A stretch of 64,000 bases of DNA, taken from positions 8,668,001 to 8,732,000 of the forward strand of contig NZ_JANADO010000001.1 in the NCBI RefSeq assembly GCF_024199845.1, in the 5' to 3' direction. A program made the position numbers and the translations under genes. This document shows positions 51,994 through 61,417 of this stretch, piece by piece. Below the pieces are notes generated by a model that did not search any database, had not been told where the DNA came from, and saw nothing but the letters and a program-made list of their open reading frames with translations. The DNA is from Bradyrhizobium sp. CCGB12 (lineage in GTDB: Bacteria > Pseudomonadota > Alphaproteobacteria > Rhizobiales > Xanthobacteraceae). Numbering within the stretch: the stretch's first letter is position 1; the number at the start of each line of letters is the position of its first letter.

Positions 51994-53219
51994 CCGGCAC
52001 CGGAATCATCGACCAGTTCCTTGAAACGTTCACGCGCTATATCGACAACGGCTTCGGGCTGCTGGGTAGCGATGTCGGATATCTCGCAACGACGCTTGCG
52101 GCGATCGACATCACACTCGCCGCGTTGTTCTGGAGTTGGGGGCCGGACGAGGACATCATCGCGCGCCTCGTCAAGAAGACGCTCTTCGTCGGCGTCTTTG
52201 CTTACCTCATCGGCAACTGGAATAGCCTGGCGCGCATCGTTTTCGAAAGCTTCGCCGTTCTTGGGCTGAAAGCTTCCGGTGCAAGCCTCTCCGCATCGGA
52301 TTTCCTGCGACCGGGAAAGATCGCTCAAGTCGGCCTCGATGCCGGCCGGCCGTTGCTCGATTCGATCTCGAACCTGATGGGCTACATCAGTTTTTTCGAG
52401 AATTTCGTCCAGATCGTCGTCCTCCTGTTCGCCTGGGTCGTGGTGCTGCTCGCCTTCTTCATTCTGGCGATCCAGCTATTCGTCACCCTGATCGAGTTCA
52501 AGCTCACGACGCTGGCGGGCTTCGTGCTGATTCCCTTTGGCTTGTTTGGCAAGACCGCCTTTGCGGCCGAGCGGGTCTTGGGCAACGTCATATCCTCCGG
52601 CATCAAGGTCCTGGTCCTGGCTGTCATCGTCGGCATCGGATCGACCTTATTCTCGCAGTTCACCGCTGGCTTCGGCGGCGCACAGCCGACCATTGAAGAC
52701 GCGATGACCCTGGTGCTCGCGGCGCTCTCGCTATTGGGCCTCGGTATCTTTGGTCCCGGAATCGCAAACGGCTTGGTGTCCGGCGGGCCGCAGCTCGGCG
52801 CCGGCGCCGCGATTGGAACAGGCCTTGCTGCTGGCGGTGTTGTTGCGGCCGGCGCAGGTCTCGCCGCTGGCGGTGCTGGTCTCGCCGGTAGCACGATTGC
52901 AGGCGCCGCGCGTGGTGGCGGTGCCGTCGTGAGCGGCGTATCTGCGGCCTATCGAAGTGGCGGCCTTGCCGGCGTCGCGGAGGCTGGTGGTCCGGCTGCC
53001 ATGAGCCCGTTGCGTCGAGCTGGGGCTGCGCTCAGCGGTGGTGGGCAAGGAGGCGAGCAGGCCGCGAGCACTTCGACCGAAGGGCAGCCCGATTGGGCGC
53101 GGCGCATGAAGCGTGCCGAGACTATTCGGCACGGTGCGTCGGCAGCCGGACAGGCGGTTCGCTCAGGCGATCACGGCGGCAGCGGCTCTTCTGTCGATTT
53201 GTCTGAAGGAGAGCGCTGA
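51990..53219 (+). CDS. trbL: TrbL (VirB6 family) polytopic membrane protein
   Basis: 409 residues. At least five membrane helices are visible, including TTLAAIDITLAALFWSW, IVVLLFAWVVVLLAFFILAI and VLVLAVIVGIGSTLFSQF. The C-terminal ~140 residues are very rich in Gly and Ala, then charged, as is usual for TrbL. It forms part of the inner-membrane channel. Overlaps trbK by four bases; the 100-bp gap after it is the longest within the trbC-trbI block. Confidence 0.9.
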   Translation: MTGTGIIDQFLETFTRYIDNGFGLLGSDVGYLATTLAAIDITLAALFWSWGPDEDIIARLVKKTLFVGVFAYLIGNWNSLARIVFESFAVLGLKASGASLSASDFLRPGKIAQVGLDAGRPLLDSISNLMGYISFFENFVQIVVLLFAWVVVLLAFFILAIQLFVTLIEFKLTTLAGFVLIPFGLFGKTAFAAERVLGNVISSGIKVLVLAVIVGIGSTLFSQFTAGFGGAQPTIEDAMTLVLAALSLLGLGIFGPGIANGLVSGGPQLGAGAAIGTGLAAGGVVAAGAGLAAGGAGLAGSTIAGAARGGGAVVSGVSAAYRSGGLAGVAEAGGPAAMSPLRRAGAALSGGGQGGEQAASTSTEGQPDWARRMKRAETIRHGASAAGQAVRSGDHGGSGSSVDLSEGER

Positions 53220-53319
53220 CACGCGGCCAATGCGCGTTCGTCACGCGTCACGGACCGCACCGAAAATCTGGTTACCGCACGACTTGAAGCTGATCATTTG
53301 ATCTCAGGGGACATTATCG

Positions 53320-54003
53320 ATGTTCAAACGACCTTCCGTTCAGTACGGGCGCATGCCCGAGCCCGTTACGCCTTATCAAAAGGCTGCGCAGGTTTGGGAC
53401 GAACGTATTGGATCAGCGCGCGTGCAAGCTAAGAACTGGCGCCTGATGGCGTTCGGCTGCCTCATGCTCTCCGCCGGCCTTGCCACGGGCCTTGTCTGGC
53501 AGTCGAGCCGAGGCTCGATCACGCCCTGGGTGGTGGAGGTCGATCATCTCGGCCAAGCCCAGAGGGTCGCGCCAGCCACCTTCGACTATCAACCCACAGA
53601 CGCGCAGATCGCCTACCATCTGGCGCGCTTCATCGAGGATGTCAGAGGGCTACCTGCCGACGGCATCGTTCTGCGCCAGAATTGGCTTCGCGCCTATGAT
53701 TTTACGACCGACCGCGGTGCGGCCGCACTCAACGACTATGCGCGCAACAATGACCCCTTCGCAAAGCTAGGCAAGGCGCAGATCTCCGTCGACGTATCGA
53801 GCGTCATTCGCGCGTCGTCGGAGAGCTTTCGCGTCGCGTGGACCCAGCGCGTCTACGACAACGGCTCGCTAAGCTCGACCGAGCGCTGGACTGCAATTCT
53901 CTCGATCGTGATCGAGACACCCCGCGATGCCGAACACCTGCGCAAGAACCCCCTTGGCGTCTACGTGCGCGCCATCAACTGGTCAAAGGAGTTGAGTCAG
54001 TGA
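53320..54003 (+). CDS. trbF: TrbF (VirB8 family)
   Basis: 227 residues. A single N-terminal membrane helix (LMAFGCLMLSAGLATGLVW) precedes a periplasmic VirB8-like domain: ITPWVVEVDHLGQAQRVAP, YHLARFIEDVRGLPAD, RAYDFTTDRGAAALNDY and the final VYVRAINWSKEL. It is the assembly factor of the inner-membrane complex. The frame ends overlapping the trbG start (GTGA). Confidence 0.95.
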   Translation: MFKRPSVQYGRMPEPVTPYQKAAQVWDERIGSARVQAKNWRLMAFGCLMLSAGLATGLVWQSSRGSITPWVVEVDHLGQAQRVAPATFDYQPTDAQIAYHLARFIEDVRGLPADGIVLRQNWLRAYDFTTDRGAAALNDYARNNDPFAKLGKAQISVDVSSVIRASSESFRVAWTQRVYDNGSLSSTERWTAILSIVIETPRDAEHLRKNPLGVYVRAINWSKELSQ

Positions 54004-55034
54004 CCAAGACGCCGGCTGACCTTCGTTCGAAACGTTCCCACCACCAAAGCAGGCTCAATTCGGCCTGGCCCGAGTGCTTGAGCTCGAAGCGTGCATTTCT
54101 GTCCGCTCTTCTGCTTTGTTCGTCTGCGCTCGGTGGGTGCGCGACCTCCATTCCGCCCCAGACCAGCTATGACGCTGAAGTTCCTCCGTTACCGGCGACG
54201 CCCCTGGCTCTCGACGACAGAACGCGACCGCTTCACGTACCACCCCTCTGGAAGCCGGCTCTCGGCGGCAAGTCGGGAGGGAAGGAAGATTCTGAACCCG
54301 TGAGCCGGGTTGAGATCGCAAACAGCGCTGCCCGGGTCGAACCGCGCAAGCGGGGGTATTTCAATGCAGCGCAAATCTACGCTTATAGTCCCGGCGCGCT
54401 CTACCAGATTTATGCCGCACCTGGGCAGATTACGGATATCGCGCTTGAGGAAGGCGAGCAGTTGACGGGATCAGGACCGATCGCGGCCGGCGACACCGTG
54501 CGCTGGGTCGTGGGCGATACTGAGAGTGGGAGCGGTGACACGCGGCGCGTCCATATCCTGGTCAAGCCGACCCGCGCATCGATCGAGACCAATCTGGTCG
54601 TCAATACCGACCGACGCACCTACCTGATCGAGCTCCGCTCTCGAGAGCGGCCATACATGCCATCCGTTTCCTGGTACTATCCGGAAACGGTCCGTGAACG
54701 AGCACGTGCAGTCGCTCTGAGGCCCGTTCTTCCGGATCCGGCGCAGCGTATCTCTCGCTATGCGATCGAAGGGGACAGCCCACCCTGGCGGCCGCTTGCG
54801 GTATATGACGACGGCCGCAAGGTCTATGTCGAATTCCCACAGGGGATCGTGCAGGGTGAGATGCCTCCGCTCTTCGTCATAGGTCCCGACGGCAAGACCG
54901 AACTCGTCAACTATCGCGCCTACGGCAACGTGTTGATTGTGGATCGACTGTTTGCGGCCGCAGAACTCCGGCTCGGCGGTGAGCACCAGCAAAAAGTCAG
55001 GATCGTCAGGACTGACGGGAGGCCGTCGTCATGA
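54000..55034 (+). CDS. trbG: TrbG (VirB9 family) periplasmic core protein
   Basis: 344 residues from GTG 54000. A lipoprotein-type signal (LLLCSSALGGCATS) is seen, then IYAYSPGALYQIYAAPGQITDIALEEGE, GDTVRWVVGDTESGSGD and LVVNTDRRTYLIELRSRE, all typical of VirB9. The C-terminus has KVYVEFPQGI and NYRAYGNVLIVDRLF. It forms the outer ring with TrbI. Upstream frame before 54000 lies inside trbF and is not used. Confidence 0.95.
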   Translation: MTKTPADLRSKRSHHQSRLNSAWPECLSSKRAFLSALLLCSSALGGCATSIPPQTSYDAEVPPLPATPLALDDRTRPLHVPPLWKPALGGKSGGKEDSEPVSRVEIANSAARVEPRKRGYFNAAQIYAYSPGALYQIYAAPGQITDIALEEGEQLTGSGPIAAGDTVRWVVGDTESGSGDTRRVHILVKPTRASIETNLVVNTDRRTYLIELRSRERPYMPSVSWYYPETVRERARAVALRPVLPDPAQRISRYAIEGDSPPWRPLAVYDDGRKVYVEFPQGIVQGEMPPLFVIGPDGKTELVNYRAYGNVLIVDRLFAAAELRLGGEHQQKVRIVRTDGRPSS

Positions 55035-56227
55035 ATACCCAGAACGGAAACGATCGCGAGCCGGCGATCTCGCCGCAAGCACAGGACGAGCAGTCCAAAA
55101 GCTTTCGGTTGAGAGCGGAGCACCCGCGCGTGACGCGGTTGTCACGGAAGGTCCTGGCTGGGGGGACCGCTGTTGCTCTACTTGTTATCGGCGGAGCCGT
55201 GTTGTGGTCGCTGCAGAGCAATCGTTCGCGAAACCAAGCGGCCGATGAGCTTTACAGCACCGACCATCACAATGTTGCCGACGGCATTACGACGCTGCCG
55301 AAGGACTACGCCGGCGTTCCACAACTGGGTCCGCCACTTCCGGGAGACTTGGGTCGACCGATCCTTGCTGCTCAGGGTCAGCCATCGACCATCGGCGTTG
55401 ATGCGGACCAGCAGCGACGGGACCAAGAGACCGAAGCAGCCCGTATCAGCCATTTGTTCGCTTCGAGCAGCGGAAGGGAATTGCATCCGCCTGCCGCTGC
55501 GGTTCTGGGGAGCGACCGCATCGTGCCACCGAACCCAACGAGCACGAGCGATGACGGATATGCGCAGAATGGTCAGGACGGGAAGCTCGCGTTTGTGAAC
55601 GCATCCGTCGATCGTCGCACGGTAAGTCCTGACCGCGTCGCCAAGCCGGCTTCACCGTATCTCGTGCAGGCCGGCACTGTCGTTCCAGGTGCCCTGATCA
55701 CCGGGATCCGATCGGACCTTCCAGGTCAAATCACAGCGCAGGTCACCGAGAATGTATACGATAGTCCCACGGGACGGTTCTTGCTGGTGCCACAGGGAGC
55801 CAGACTAATTGGAACTTACGATAGCCAGGTCGCATTCGGACAGTCGCGGGTGCTCCTAGTCTGGACTAGGCTGATCATGCCAAATGGCCGATCGATCGTA
55901 CTGGAACGACAGCCAGGAGCCGATGCGGCCGGATATTCCGGCCTTCAGGACGAGGTCGACAACCACTGGAAGGAATTGCTAGGCGCGGCGGCGCTCTCAA
56001 CTCTCCTCGCTGTTGGGACCGAGGTGAATTCGGGTAGCGACGTCAACAGCACAAATGGCGCACTTATCCAGGCGCTACGGCGTGGAGCGGGAGATTCCAC
56101 GAATCAAGTCGGACAACAGCTTGTTCGGCGCAACCTCAATATACAACCGACATTAACTATCCGGCCGGGCTTTCCGGTAAGGGTGATCGTCAACCGGGAT
56201 CTCGTTCTCGAACCGTATAAAGGATAG
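55031..56227 (+). CDS. trbI: TrbI (VirB10 family) channel protein
   Basis: 398 residues. One membrane helix (VALLVIGGAVLWSLQ), a long Pro/Gln-rich periplasmic linker and a VirB10 beta-barrel domain: SPYLVQAGTVVPGALITGIRSDLPGQ, RFLLVPQGARLIGTYDSQV, ALLVWTRLIMPNGRSI-like LIMPNGRSIVLERQPGADA and FPVRVIVNRDLVLEPY. It bridges inner and outer membranes. Overlaps trbG by four bases. Confidence 0.95.
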   Translation: MNTQNGNDREPAISPQAQDEQSKSFRLRAEHPRVTRLSRKVLAGGTAVALLVIGGAVLWSLQSNRSRNQAADELYSTDHHNVADGITTLPKDYAGVPQLGPPLPGDLGRPILAAQGQPSTIGVDADQQRRDQETEAARISHLFASSSGRELHPPAAAVLGSDRIVPPNPTSTSDDGYAQNGQDGKLAFVNASVDRRTVSPDRVAKPASPYLVQAGTVVPGALITGIRSDLPGQITAQVTENVYDSPTGRFLLVPQGARLIGTYDSQVAFGQSRVLLVWTRLIMPNGRSIVLERQPGADAAGYSGLQDEVDNHWKELLGAAALSTLLAVGTEVNSGSDVNSTNGALIQALRRGAGDSTNQVGQQLVRRNLNIQPTLTIRPGFPVRVIVNRDLVLEPYKG

Positions 56228-56231
56228 AAGC

Positions 56232-56474
56232 ATGGGCAAACTCAAGATCGGAGCTCTCGCTGACGATAGGCCAGTTAAGGTTACGCATGAGCTGCCTGCA
56301 ACCGTTCACCGAGACCTTGTCGCTTATGCCGACGCGCTGGCCAGGGAAAACGGACAACCGATCAGCGATCCAGCGAAGTTGATCGCTCCCATGTTAGCGC
56401 GCTTCATGGCGACTGATCGAGCCTTTGCGAAGCTTCGCCGCCTTCATCAAGTTGCCAAGGATCACGAGGGGTAA
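56232..56474 (+). CDS. DUF2274 domain protein, last gene of the trb operon
   Basis: 80 residues. MGKLKIGALADDRPVKVTHE and LPATVHRDLVAYADALARE match DUF2274, which always ends trb operons of this type. It has ribbon-helix-like character and may be a small regulator. Starts four bases after trbI. Its 3' end overlaps the convergent LysR remnant. Confidence 0.85.
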   Translation: MGKLKIGALADDRPVKVTHELPATVHRDLVAYADALARENGQPISDPAKLIAPMLARFMATDRAFAKLRRLHQVAKDHEG

Positions 56475-57301
56475 CGCTCCGAAAGTAATCGTAGAAAGCG
56501 CTCTAAGGGATTGTCGTTGTCGTCCTGCCAATATGCCGAATAGCCCAAAAAGCTCGGCTCAGTACCGTCTTGCAATTCGCGATACACTATCCCCCAAAGA
56601 TTGGCGCCAACATCCGATTCCAGAACGAGGCTGATACCGAATTTCATTGTAACCAAGCTTTTTACCACGCTATGGCTGATATCGTGGCGTTCGATCTTCG
56701 GGCGATCCTTCGAGGAAACCAGCTTCGAAACCAGTAGATCTTCGATCTCGCGCCCGGGATCGTATTGGCTCAAGATAACTGTCTCTCCGCGCAGGTCAGT
56801 CCAATAGACGATCTCTCGTCCCGCAAGCTGATGTTCTCCGGGGAGGACAACGAACACCCGCTCGCTCCAGAGAGGCTTGATATTGCTGCTCAGCAGCGGA
56901 ATGCCTCCCGTTACGATCAGGACATCCAGCACACCATTTCGAAGCGCGGTTGCCAATCGTGTACGCCGCCGCTCGACTGTGGCAACTTCGACTTGAGGAA
57001 ACTGTTGGCGGAATTCCAGCAACGATGCTCTCAAATTGCCCACACTGAGCGACGTGCAGAAGCCGACGGCAAGCCGTCCGGCCTCGCCTCGTCCGTTAGC
57101 CCTCGTGACTGTGGAAAGAGCATCTAGCTGTTCAAGTATCGAGCGCGCCATCCGCAAAAGTGACGGCCAGCCGGCGTTGCTCGCACGCCACCGCTCGATC
57201 GTTCGAACAGGAGCGCGCCGAATCTTTGTTCGAGCAATGAACTGAACGGCTAGAGTTGATTGCTTAATCGTTAGCGCTTCCGCGGCCTGCCGGGAGCTTC
57301 C
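56462..57301 (-). pseudogene. LysR-family regulator with a broken N-terminal DNA-binding domain
   Basis: The substrate-binding domain is intact (GRLAVGFCTSLSVGNLRASL, VATVERRRTRLATALRNGVLDVLIV, ISLVLESDVGANLWGIVYREL) and could start at 57157. The HTH is present but scattered over three frames upstream: SSRQAAEALTIKQSTL, then LLEQRFGALLFERSSGGVRATPAGRHF, then RMARSILEQLDA. A TAA at 57302-57304 ends the first frame, so the first ~15-20 residues are missing. At least two frameshifts plus a 5' truncation make a real pseudogene more likely than sequencing error. An intact LysR gene in this place and direction is usual after trb operons of this type, so this ICE probably lost one layer of control. 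Confidence 0.8.
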
Positions 57302-57304
57302 TTA

Positions 57305-57705
57305 GTCTGCCGCCGCTATAGCGTGTTGAAGGTGATGCAGTGTAACGACCAAGCTGCGGCCCGGTTCACGAAAAACGGTGGGGTGTCGATCTTTCATTAT
57401 ATTGGTACCATGACGAGCATACTGGAATGATCGGCTATCGAATAGTCGGGATCCGCGACCCTGCGGGATCCGCAACGACCTATCCCGTCCTAACAGCCCA
57501 CCATTAGGGCGCCGCGGCCCTGCCGAGGGGGTGCTCACGTAATTGGAGCCTTCTATGCCATGCGAACGTCGCACGCGCGTTTTGATTCCGCGACGACGAG
57601 GTGCAACGGCTACTGTCCGCCGAACTCGATTTCCGACGTGCGGATCGCCGATCCGCAAAGTACCAATCCTACGCTCCTCTGCGATTAGCCTCCCTGCGAT
57701 ATCAC
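57305..57705. other. Non-coding stretch between LysR remnant and diaminopropionate ammonia-lyase gene
   Basis: 400 bp without a convincing gene. It has two close copies of gggatccgc (about 57447-57472) and a small palindrome around ctatcgaatag (57427-57440). It may mark the border between ICE backbone and chromosome or cargo. Confidence 0.35.
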
Positions 57706-58911
57706 TTAAGTCTTGCTCAGAACTCTTGCCGTCACGTCCCCGGGACGAACCCCCACGAGCCTTTCATAGAGGACTGGATCAGTCGCGCCTTCAGTATTGA
57801 TCAGGAAGACAGATGAATCTGGGCCGAGCCCGATCTCGGAACGCAGCGCTGGGTCACCCGCCACCTTTGCCAATCCAGCGAGACCGACGCCACCACTTTC
57901 GCCGGCGACGATCGCCGGATCGCCGTCTAGGGGATAAGCGAGATCCTTCATCATGGCGACCGCCTCGTCGTCCTCAACGGTCATGAAGGCATCGGCGACT
58001 CGAGAGAGAATGCGCCAGGCAACAAGCGATGGCTCGTAGCATTCGAGCATTGCCATGACGGTCGGCTTGTCATGTGGCACCTTCACGATATGGCCGGCCT
58101 TGGCACTCTCCAGAAGGCAGGCGGCGCGCGCCGGGTCCACCACAGTGAGGAAAGGCCTGTCATCCCCGAACACAAGCGCAAAATGAGCGGCGACCGCCGC
58201 CGCGATCCCGCCGACACCAGCCTGTATAAACACATGGGTTGGGGGCTTCGGCAGTGCGACGAGCGCCTCGCGCAGCAGCGCTATGTAGCCCTGCATGACA
58301 AGATGCGGGATGCGTTCGTAACCAGGCCACGATGTGTCGGAGACCACGATCCAGCCCCGTTCGCTGGCGACACTCGAAGCCGTCGCAACGGAATCATCGT
58401 AATTGCCCTCAACGCGCTCGATATGAGCACCATAGCGCGCGATCGCCCGGCATCGCTCCTCGCTGACGCCCGCATGGACAAAGATGACGCAGTGTGCGCC
58501 AACCAGTTGAGCGCCTTGTGCAACAGATCGGCCGTGGTTGCCGTCGGTAGCACACGTCACCGTTATTCCCTCTGCGACTGCGGCGACCTCGGGCGAGCGC
58601 CACTCGGAGACGTCCACCCGACGGTCGAGTTGTTGCGACGCTAGATCGAGAACGAGTTGGATGACAGCATAGGCTCCTCCGAGCGCTTTGAAGCTACCGA
58701 GACCAAGTCGTTGTCCCTCGTCCTTGATGTAGATTGATTGGACACCCAGACGACGCGCAAGTGCAGGAAGCGAAACTAGCGGGGTCGGGATCGCCCCGTC
58801 TCGATGGTGGAGGAAGCGCTCCACCGCCTGAGCGGCTTCAATACCGAGAGCGTCGGCATCGGAAGGGTCGAGGGCTACACGGTAATCACTGAGGGTATTG
58901 CGGAGCAACAT
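57706..58911 (-). CDS. dpaL: Diaminopropionate ammonia-lyase (PLP fold type II)
   Basis: 401 residues, normal length. RLGLGSFKALGGAYAV contains the PLP lysine K75; CATDGNHGRSVAQGAQ is the phosphate-binding and asparagine loop; SDTSWPGYERIPHLVMQGY and HVFIQAGVGGIAAAVAAH are typical of DAPAL (YgeX). The enzyme splits 2,3-diaminopropionate to pyruvate and two ammonia. A diaminopimelate-epimerase fragment and an amino-acid ABC transporter are neighbours, suggesting amino-acid scavenging. The broken LysR gene may once have been its regulator or that of the trb operon. Confidence 0.85.
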   Translation of the reverse strand: MLLRNTLSDYRVALDPSDADALGIEAAQAVERFLHHRDGAIPTPLVSLPALARRLGVQSIYIKDEGQRLGLGSFKALGGAYAVIQLVLDLASQQLDRRVDVSEWRSPEVAAVAEGITVTCATDGNHGRSVAQGAQLVGAHCVIFVHAGVSEERCRAIARYGAHIERVEGNYDDSVATASSVASERGWIVVSDTSWPGYERIPHLVMQGYIALLREALVALPKPPTHVFIQAGVGGIAAAVAAHFALVFGDDRPFLTVVDPARAACLLESAKAGHIVKVPHDKPTVMAMLECYEPSLVAWRILSRVADAFMTVEDDEAVAMMKDLAYPLDGDPAIVAGESGGVGLAGLAKVAGDPALRSEIGLGPDSSVFLINTEGATDPVLYERLVGVRPGDVTARVLSKT

Positions 58912-59157
58912 GGCGCCATCTTCTGTTGACCAAGTTCAAGATAGATACCGCCCTCAACGTGATCACTGCGCTACAATTTCGCCCTGATATCGCAGATTTC
59001 TCTCTCGCACACCCTCGCAAATGAGAGTTTCGCGTTCGGAAGAACCTGCAGCCAGGATCAGCCAGGAAAAAGCACGGACAATTGCCTGGAGAAGGCTCAT
59101 CAATGAGAGGTTGGAGCAGGGGGCTGCCCTGAGCGCGCTCGCCAATCATGGCGGTTT
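58912..59157. other. Intergenic region upstream of dpaL
   Basis: About 245 bp. It must contain the dpaL promoter, but no consensus stands out. Frames here are not protein-like; the epimerase homology begins only near 59158. Confidence 0.3.
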
Positions 59158-59599
59158 GGTCCGCTCCTGGAAAAACATCCAATCTTCGCCGCGCGCCAAC
59201 ATCACGCTGGCCAATATCGTCGATCGCGACCAGATCTCGTTTCGCACCTGGGAGCGCGGCGTCGGCGTGACCAAGGCTTGCGGCTCCGGCGCCTGTGCAA
59301 CCGCTGTCGCCGCTGCGCGACTGAAACGGACTAGCCGTACTGTCGAGATCACGCTGCCCGGCGGCGAGCTCGACATCGAGTGGCGCGAAAGAGATGATCG
59401 CATTCTGATGACGGGCACGGCGACGTTCGAGTATGAAGGCACCTTCGATCGACTTTGTTCGCTCCCATCGTGTGAGCTCGAAGTTCCACTAAGCATCGAG
59501 CCTTCAGCTTCCGCGCGACATCGAGAAGGATTTGGCGCGGGCGATCAGCTCACTCTTGGCTGTGGAGCCAAGCGGGCTTATGAGAGTCCTGCTACTTGA
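59158..59599 (+). pseudogene. C-terminal fragment of a diaminopimelate-epimerase-like gene
   Basis: The translated segment shows RANITLANIVDRDQISFRTWERGVGVTKACGSGACATAVAA-type sequence (split here as TWERGVGVTKACGSGACAT and AVAAARLKRTSR) and LPGGELDIEWRERDDRILMTG, the second half of DapF with its catalytic Cys in ACGSGAC. The first half with the other catalytic Cys is absent. The open frame begins at 59021, but the first ~45 codons match nothing. The remnant is not functional and marks a rearrangement. About 30 non-family residues follow the homology before the stop. Confidence 0.75.
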
Positions 59600-59949
59600 G
59601 GGTACGATTATCGTCGCTGGCGCAACGCGCGACCATCATTTGCGGTCGCGACCCGCGCCAGATGTCATGGGCTGACAATGTCAGGCTTTTCGCTGGTTCG
59701 AGCCGAGCCAAACGTTCGGCCCGATAGCCTTCGTTGACCAGTCCTTCGCAGCCTTACTCATTCAGCGTCTGGGCGACCGGTTGCGCCAATTCCTTGAGGC
59801 GACCTACTATACGGACCGAATCTATCGCAACCGGGGGGTGCCACTATCTATGGAAGCCGAACCCGGGCTCGCCTCAGCAAGCGACGGCGACCCGTTGTGA
59901 CACTCAAGTCCGACTGTTTGACTATCTCCGAGCTGGTTTATCAGAAGAT
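59600..59949. other. Stretch with unrecognised coding-like remnant
   Basis: 350 bp. One plus-strand frame around 59720-59900 reads like protein (FVDQSFAALLIQRLGDRLRQ, then FLEATYYTDRIYRNRGVPLS) and ends at TGA near 59898, but I find no start and recognise no family. The rest shows nothing. Confidence 0.3.
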
Positions 59950-60565
59950 TAGGGCGTGTACTCATAAAGCGGGACACTGCGGATCAGGGTGCGTTTGATT
60001 TCTGCTTTGCCCTGAAGCCGGCCAAAGCGGGTATCTCCGGAGGTCCAAAGTCGGTCAAACTGCGCCGGCCACCTAAGAGATACGGCTCAAGGATCAAGAG
60101 CGCCATCTGCTCCAGGGGCCTCTCTCATTGACGGTCGAAGTCGAACGACGATTTCGCCTGTCCGCTTACTGACGTTGACGATGGCATCGAGAGCTTGCCG
60201 GACTTGTTCCAGATCTGGCGGTTGAGCACTCAGCCAGTTTAACCCGGCTTGTGCATGCATCTCCGTCGCAGTGAGCACATTAACGATGGCACTATAGGTG
60301 TGCATAGGTTCCGCCGATTGGACGCCATTTGCAGCCGTGCCAATCGCATCGAGTACGGAGTCGGGTTGGGACAGGATGACACGGCCGTTGTCGGTCTTGA
60401 AGATGGCCGCGTCCATGTGTTCGGCGACGAAACGTTGAAGATCTGGCTGGATTGTTCGGTCCTTGCCGTCCACGATGGACCGACTCGGCGTCGACTTGCT
60501 GGACATAGCGCGCTCCTCCGTGGCCATATGATCAGACAACTGCGTCTTTATGAGTACACGCCCTA
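59950..60565. mobile_element. 616-bp element bounded by 20-bp perfect inverted repeats
   Basis: tagggcgtgtactcataaag at 59950-59969 is the exact inverse of 60546-60565. The outer two bases (TA) could be a target duplication, leaving 18-bp terminal repeats starting GGGCGTGTACTC. This resembles ends of IS5/IS630-type elements that target TA. It carries no transposase, only one unrelated ORF, so it is a non-autonomous (MITE-like) element or a collapsed IS. Its right end lies exactly at the stop codon of aapP. Confidence 0.75.
60087..60539 (-). CDS. Unknown protein resembling part of a sensor histidine kinase dimerisation region
   Basis: 150 residues. The second half LNWLSAQPPDLEQVRQALDA followed by IVNVSKRTGEIVVRLRPSM resembles the second helix of HisKA domains in rhizobial FixL-like kinases (there LRWLxxxPPDLxxAxxALxRI...GExIxRIR). 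The phosphorylated histidine helix is not normal and there is no ATPase domain, so it is not a working kinase. It lies wholly inside the 616-bp inverted-repeat element, so it was carried or captured by it. Whether it is expressed is unknown. Confidence 0.45.
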   Translation of the reverse strand: MSDHMATEERAMSSKSTPSRSIVDGKDRTIQPDLQRFVAEHMDAAIFKTDNGRVILSQPDSVLDAIGTAANGVQSAEPMHTYSAIVNVLTATEMHAQAGLNWLSAQPPDLEQVRQALDAIVNVSKRTGEIVVRLRPSMREAPGADGALDP

Positions 60566-61363
60566 GTGCTCTCTAAGAACCTGTCCCAAGAATAGTTTTA
60601 GCCGATCGCTTTTCGGTTGGCCAAAGACCGATTGAGGGCTTCCTGATTCCACGATCTGGCCGTGATCCATGAACACGACGCGATCGGCTACCTCGCGTGC
60701 AAACCCCATTTCGTGGGTGACGCAGATCATCGTCATGCCATCCTTGGCGAGCGATACCATTGTATCCAGAACTTCTTTGACCATCTCTGGATCGAGAGCC
60801 GACGTCGGTTCATCGAACAGCATGATCTTCGGCTTCATACAAAGCGCGCGGGCGATGGCAACTCTCTGCTGTTGGCCACCCGACAATTGACCTGGAAACT
60901 TCTGAGCTTGGTCGGGAATGCGAACACGCTCCAGATAAGCTCTGGCTTGTGCCTCCGCATCAGCGCGAGCTATCCCGCGCACGAGCATAGGTGCGAGCGT
61001 GCAGTTCTCGAGAACAGTCAGATGCGGGAACAAATTGAAACTTTGAAACACCATCCCAACCTCCCGGCGAATGGCATCCAGATGAGCGACATCATTGTCG
61101 ACCTGTATGCCGTCGACCAGGATCTTTCCTTGCTGATGTTCTTCTAGATTGTTGATACAGCGGATAAGTGTGGACTTCCCCGAGCCAGAAGGCCCACAGA
61201 TAACGACTCGTTCGCCGGTCGTCACGTCCAGATTAACGTCGCGTAGTACGTGCAAGCTACCGTACCACTTGTTAACATTTTGCATCGAAACGGCAGTCGC
61301 TCTCGGCGGCGAACTCGTCTCGGCGATAGCTGGCTCGATCACTCTAAGTCCCTTTCGATTCAT
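60563..61363 (-). CDS. aapP: Amino-acid ABC transporter ATP-binding protein
   Basis: 266 residues. Walker [12 protein letters not shown]-loop [15 protein letters not shown], signature [16 protein letters not shown], Walker [16 protein letters not shown] and H-loop [14 protein letters not shown] are complete, as in polar amino-acid importers (AapP/GlnQ). The first ~25 residues are a variable extension. It energises uptake with the AapQ/AapM permeases. Its stop codon TAG (60563-60565) is formed at the very edge of the inverted-repeat element, so the last residues or stop may be altered from the ancestral sequence (relatives end near FLSQIL-H). Probably the last gene of the aapJQMP operon. Confidence 0.9.
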   Translation of the reverse strand: MNRKGLRVIEPAIAETSSPPRATAVSMQNVNKWYGSLHVLRDVNLDVTTGERVVICGPSGSGKSTLIRCINNLEEHQQGKILVDGIQVDNDVAHLDAIRREVGMVFQSFNLFPHLTVLENCTLAPMLVRGIARADAEAQARAYLERVRIPDQAQKFPGQLSGGQQQRVAIARALCMKPKIMLFDEPTSALDPEMVKEVLDTMVSLAKDGMTMICVTHEMGFAREVADRVVFMDHGQIVESGSPQSVFGQPKSDRLKLFLGQVLREH

Positions 61364-61417
61364 CTGCCGTCTCTCGCAGGAGGGGGCGGTTCAAGGCGCG
61401 CCCGGGGTGATCAACGA

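Noticed and set aside
57305..57705. Possible ICE attachment site or tRNA at the right border
   Set aside because: No tRNA-like cloverleaf and no copy of a border repeat elsewhere in the window could be found by eye.
58886..59182. 98-codon minus-strand frame upstream of dpaL
   Set aside because: Overlaps the dpaL start and the epimerase fragment; composition is not protein-like and no homology is evident.
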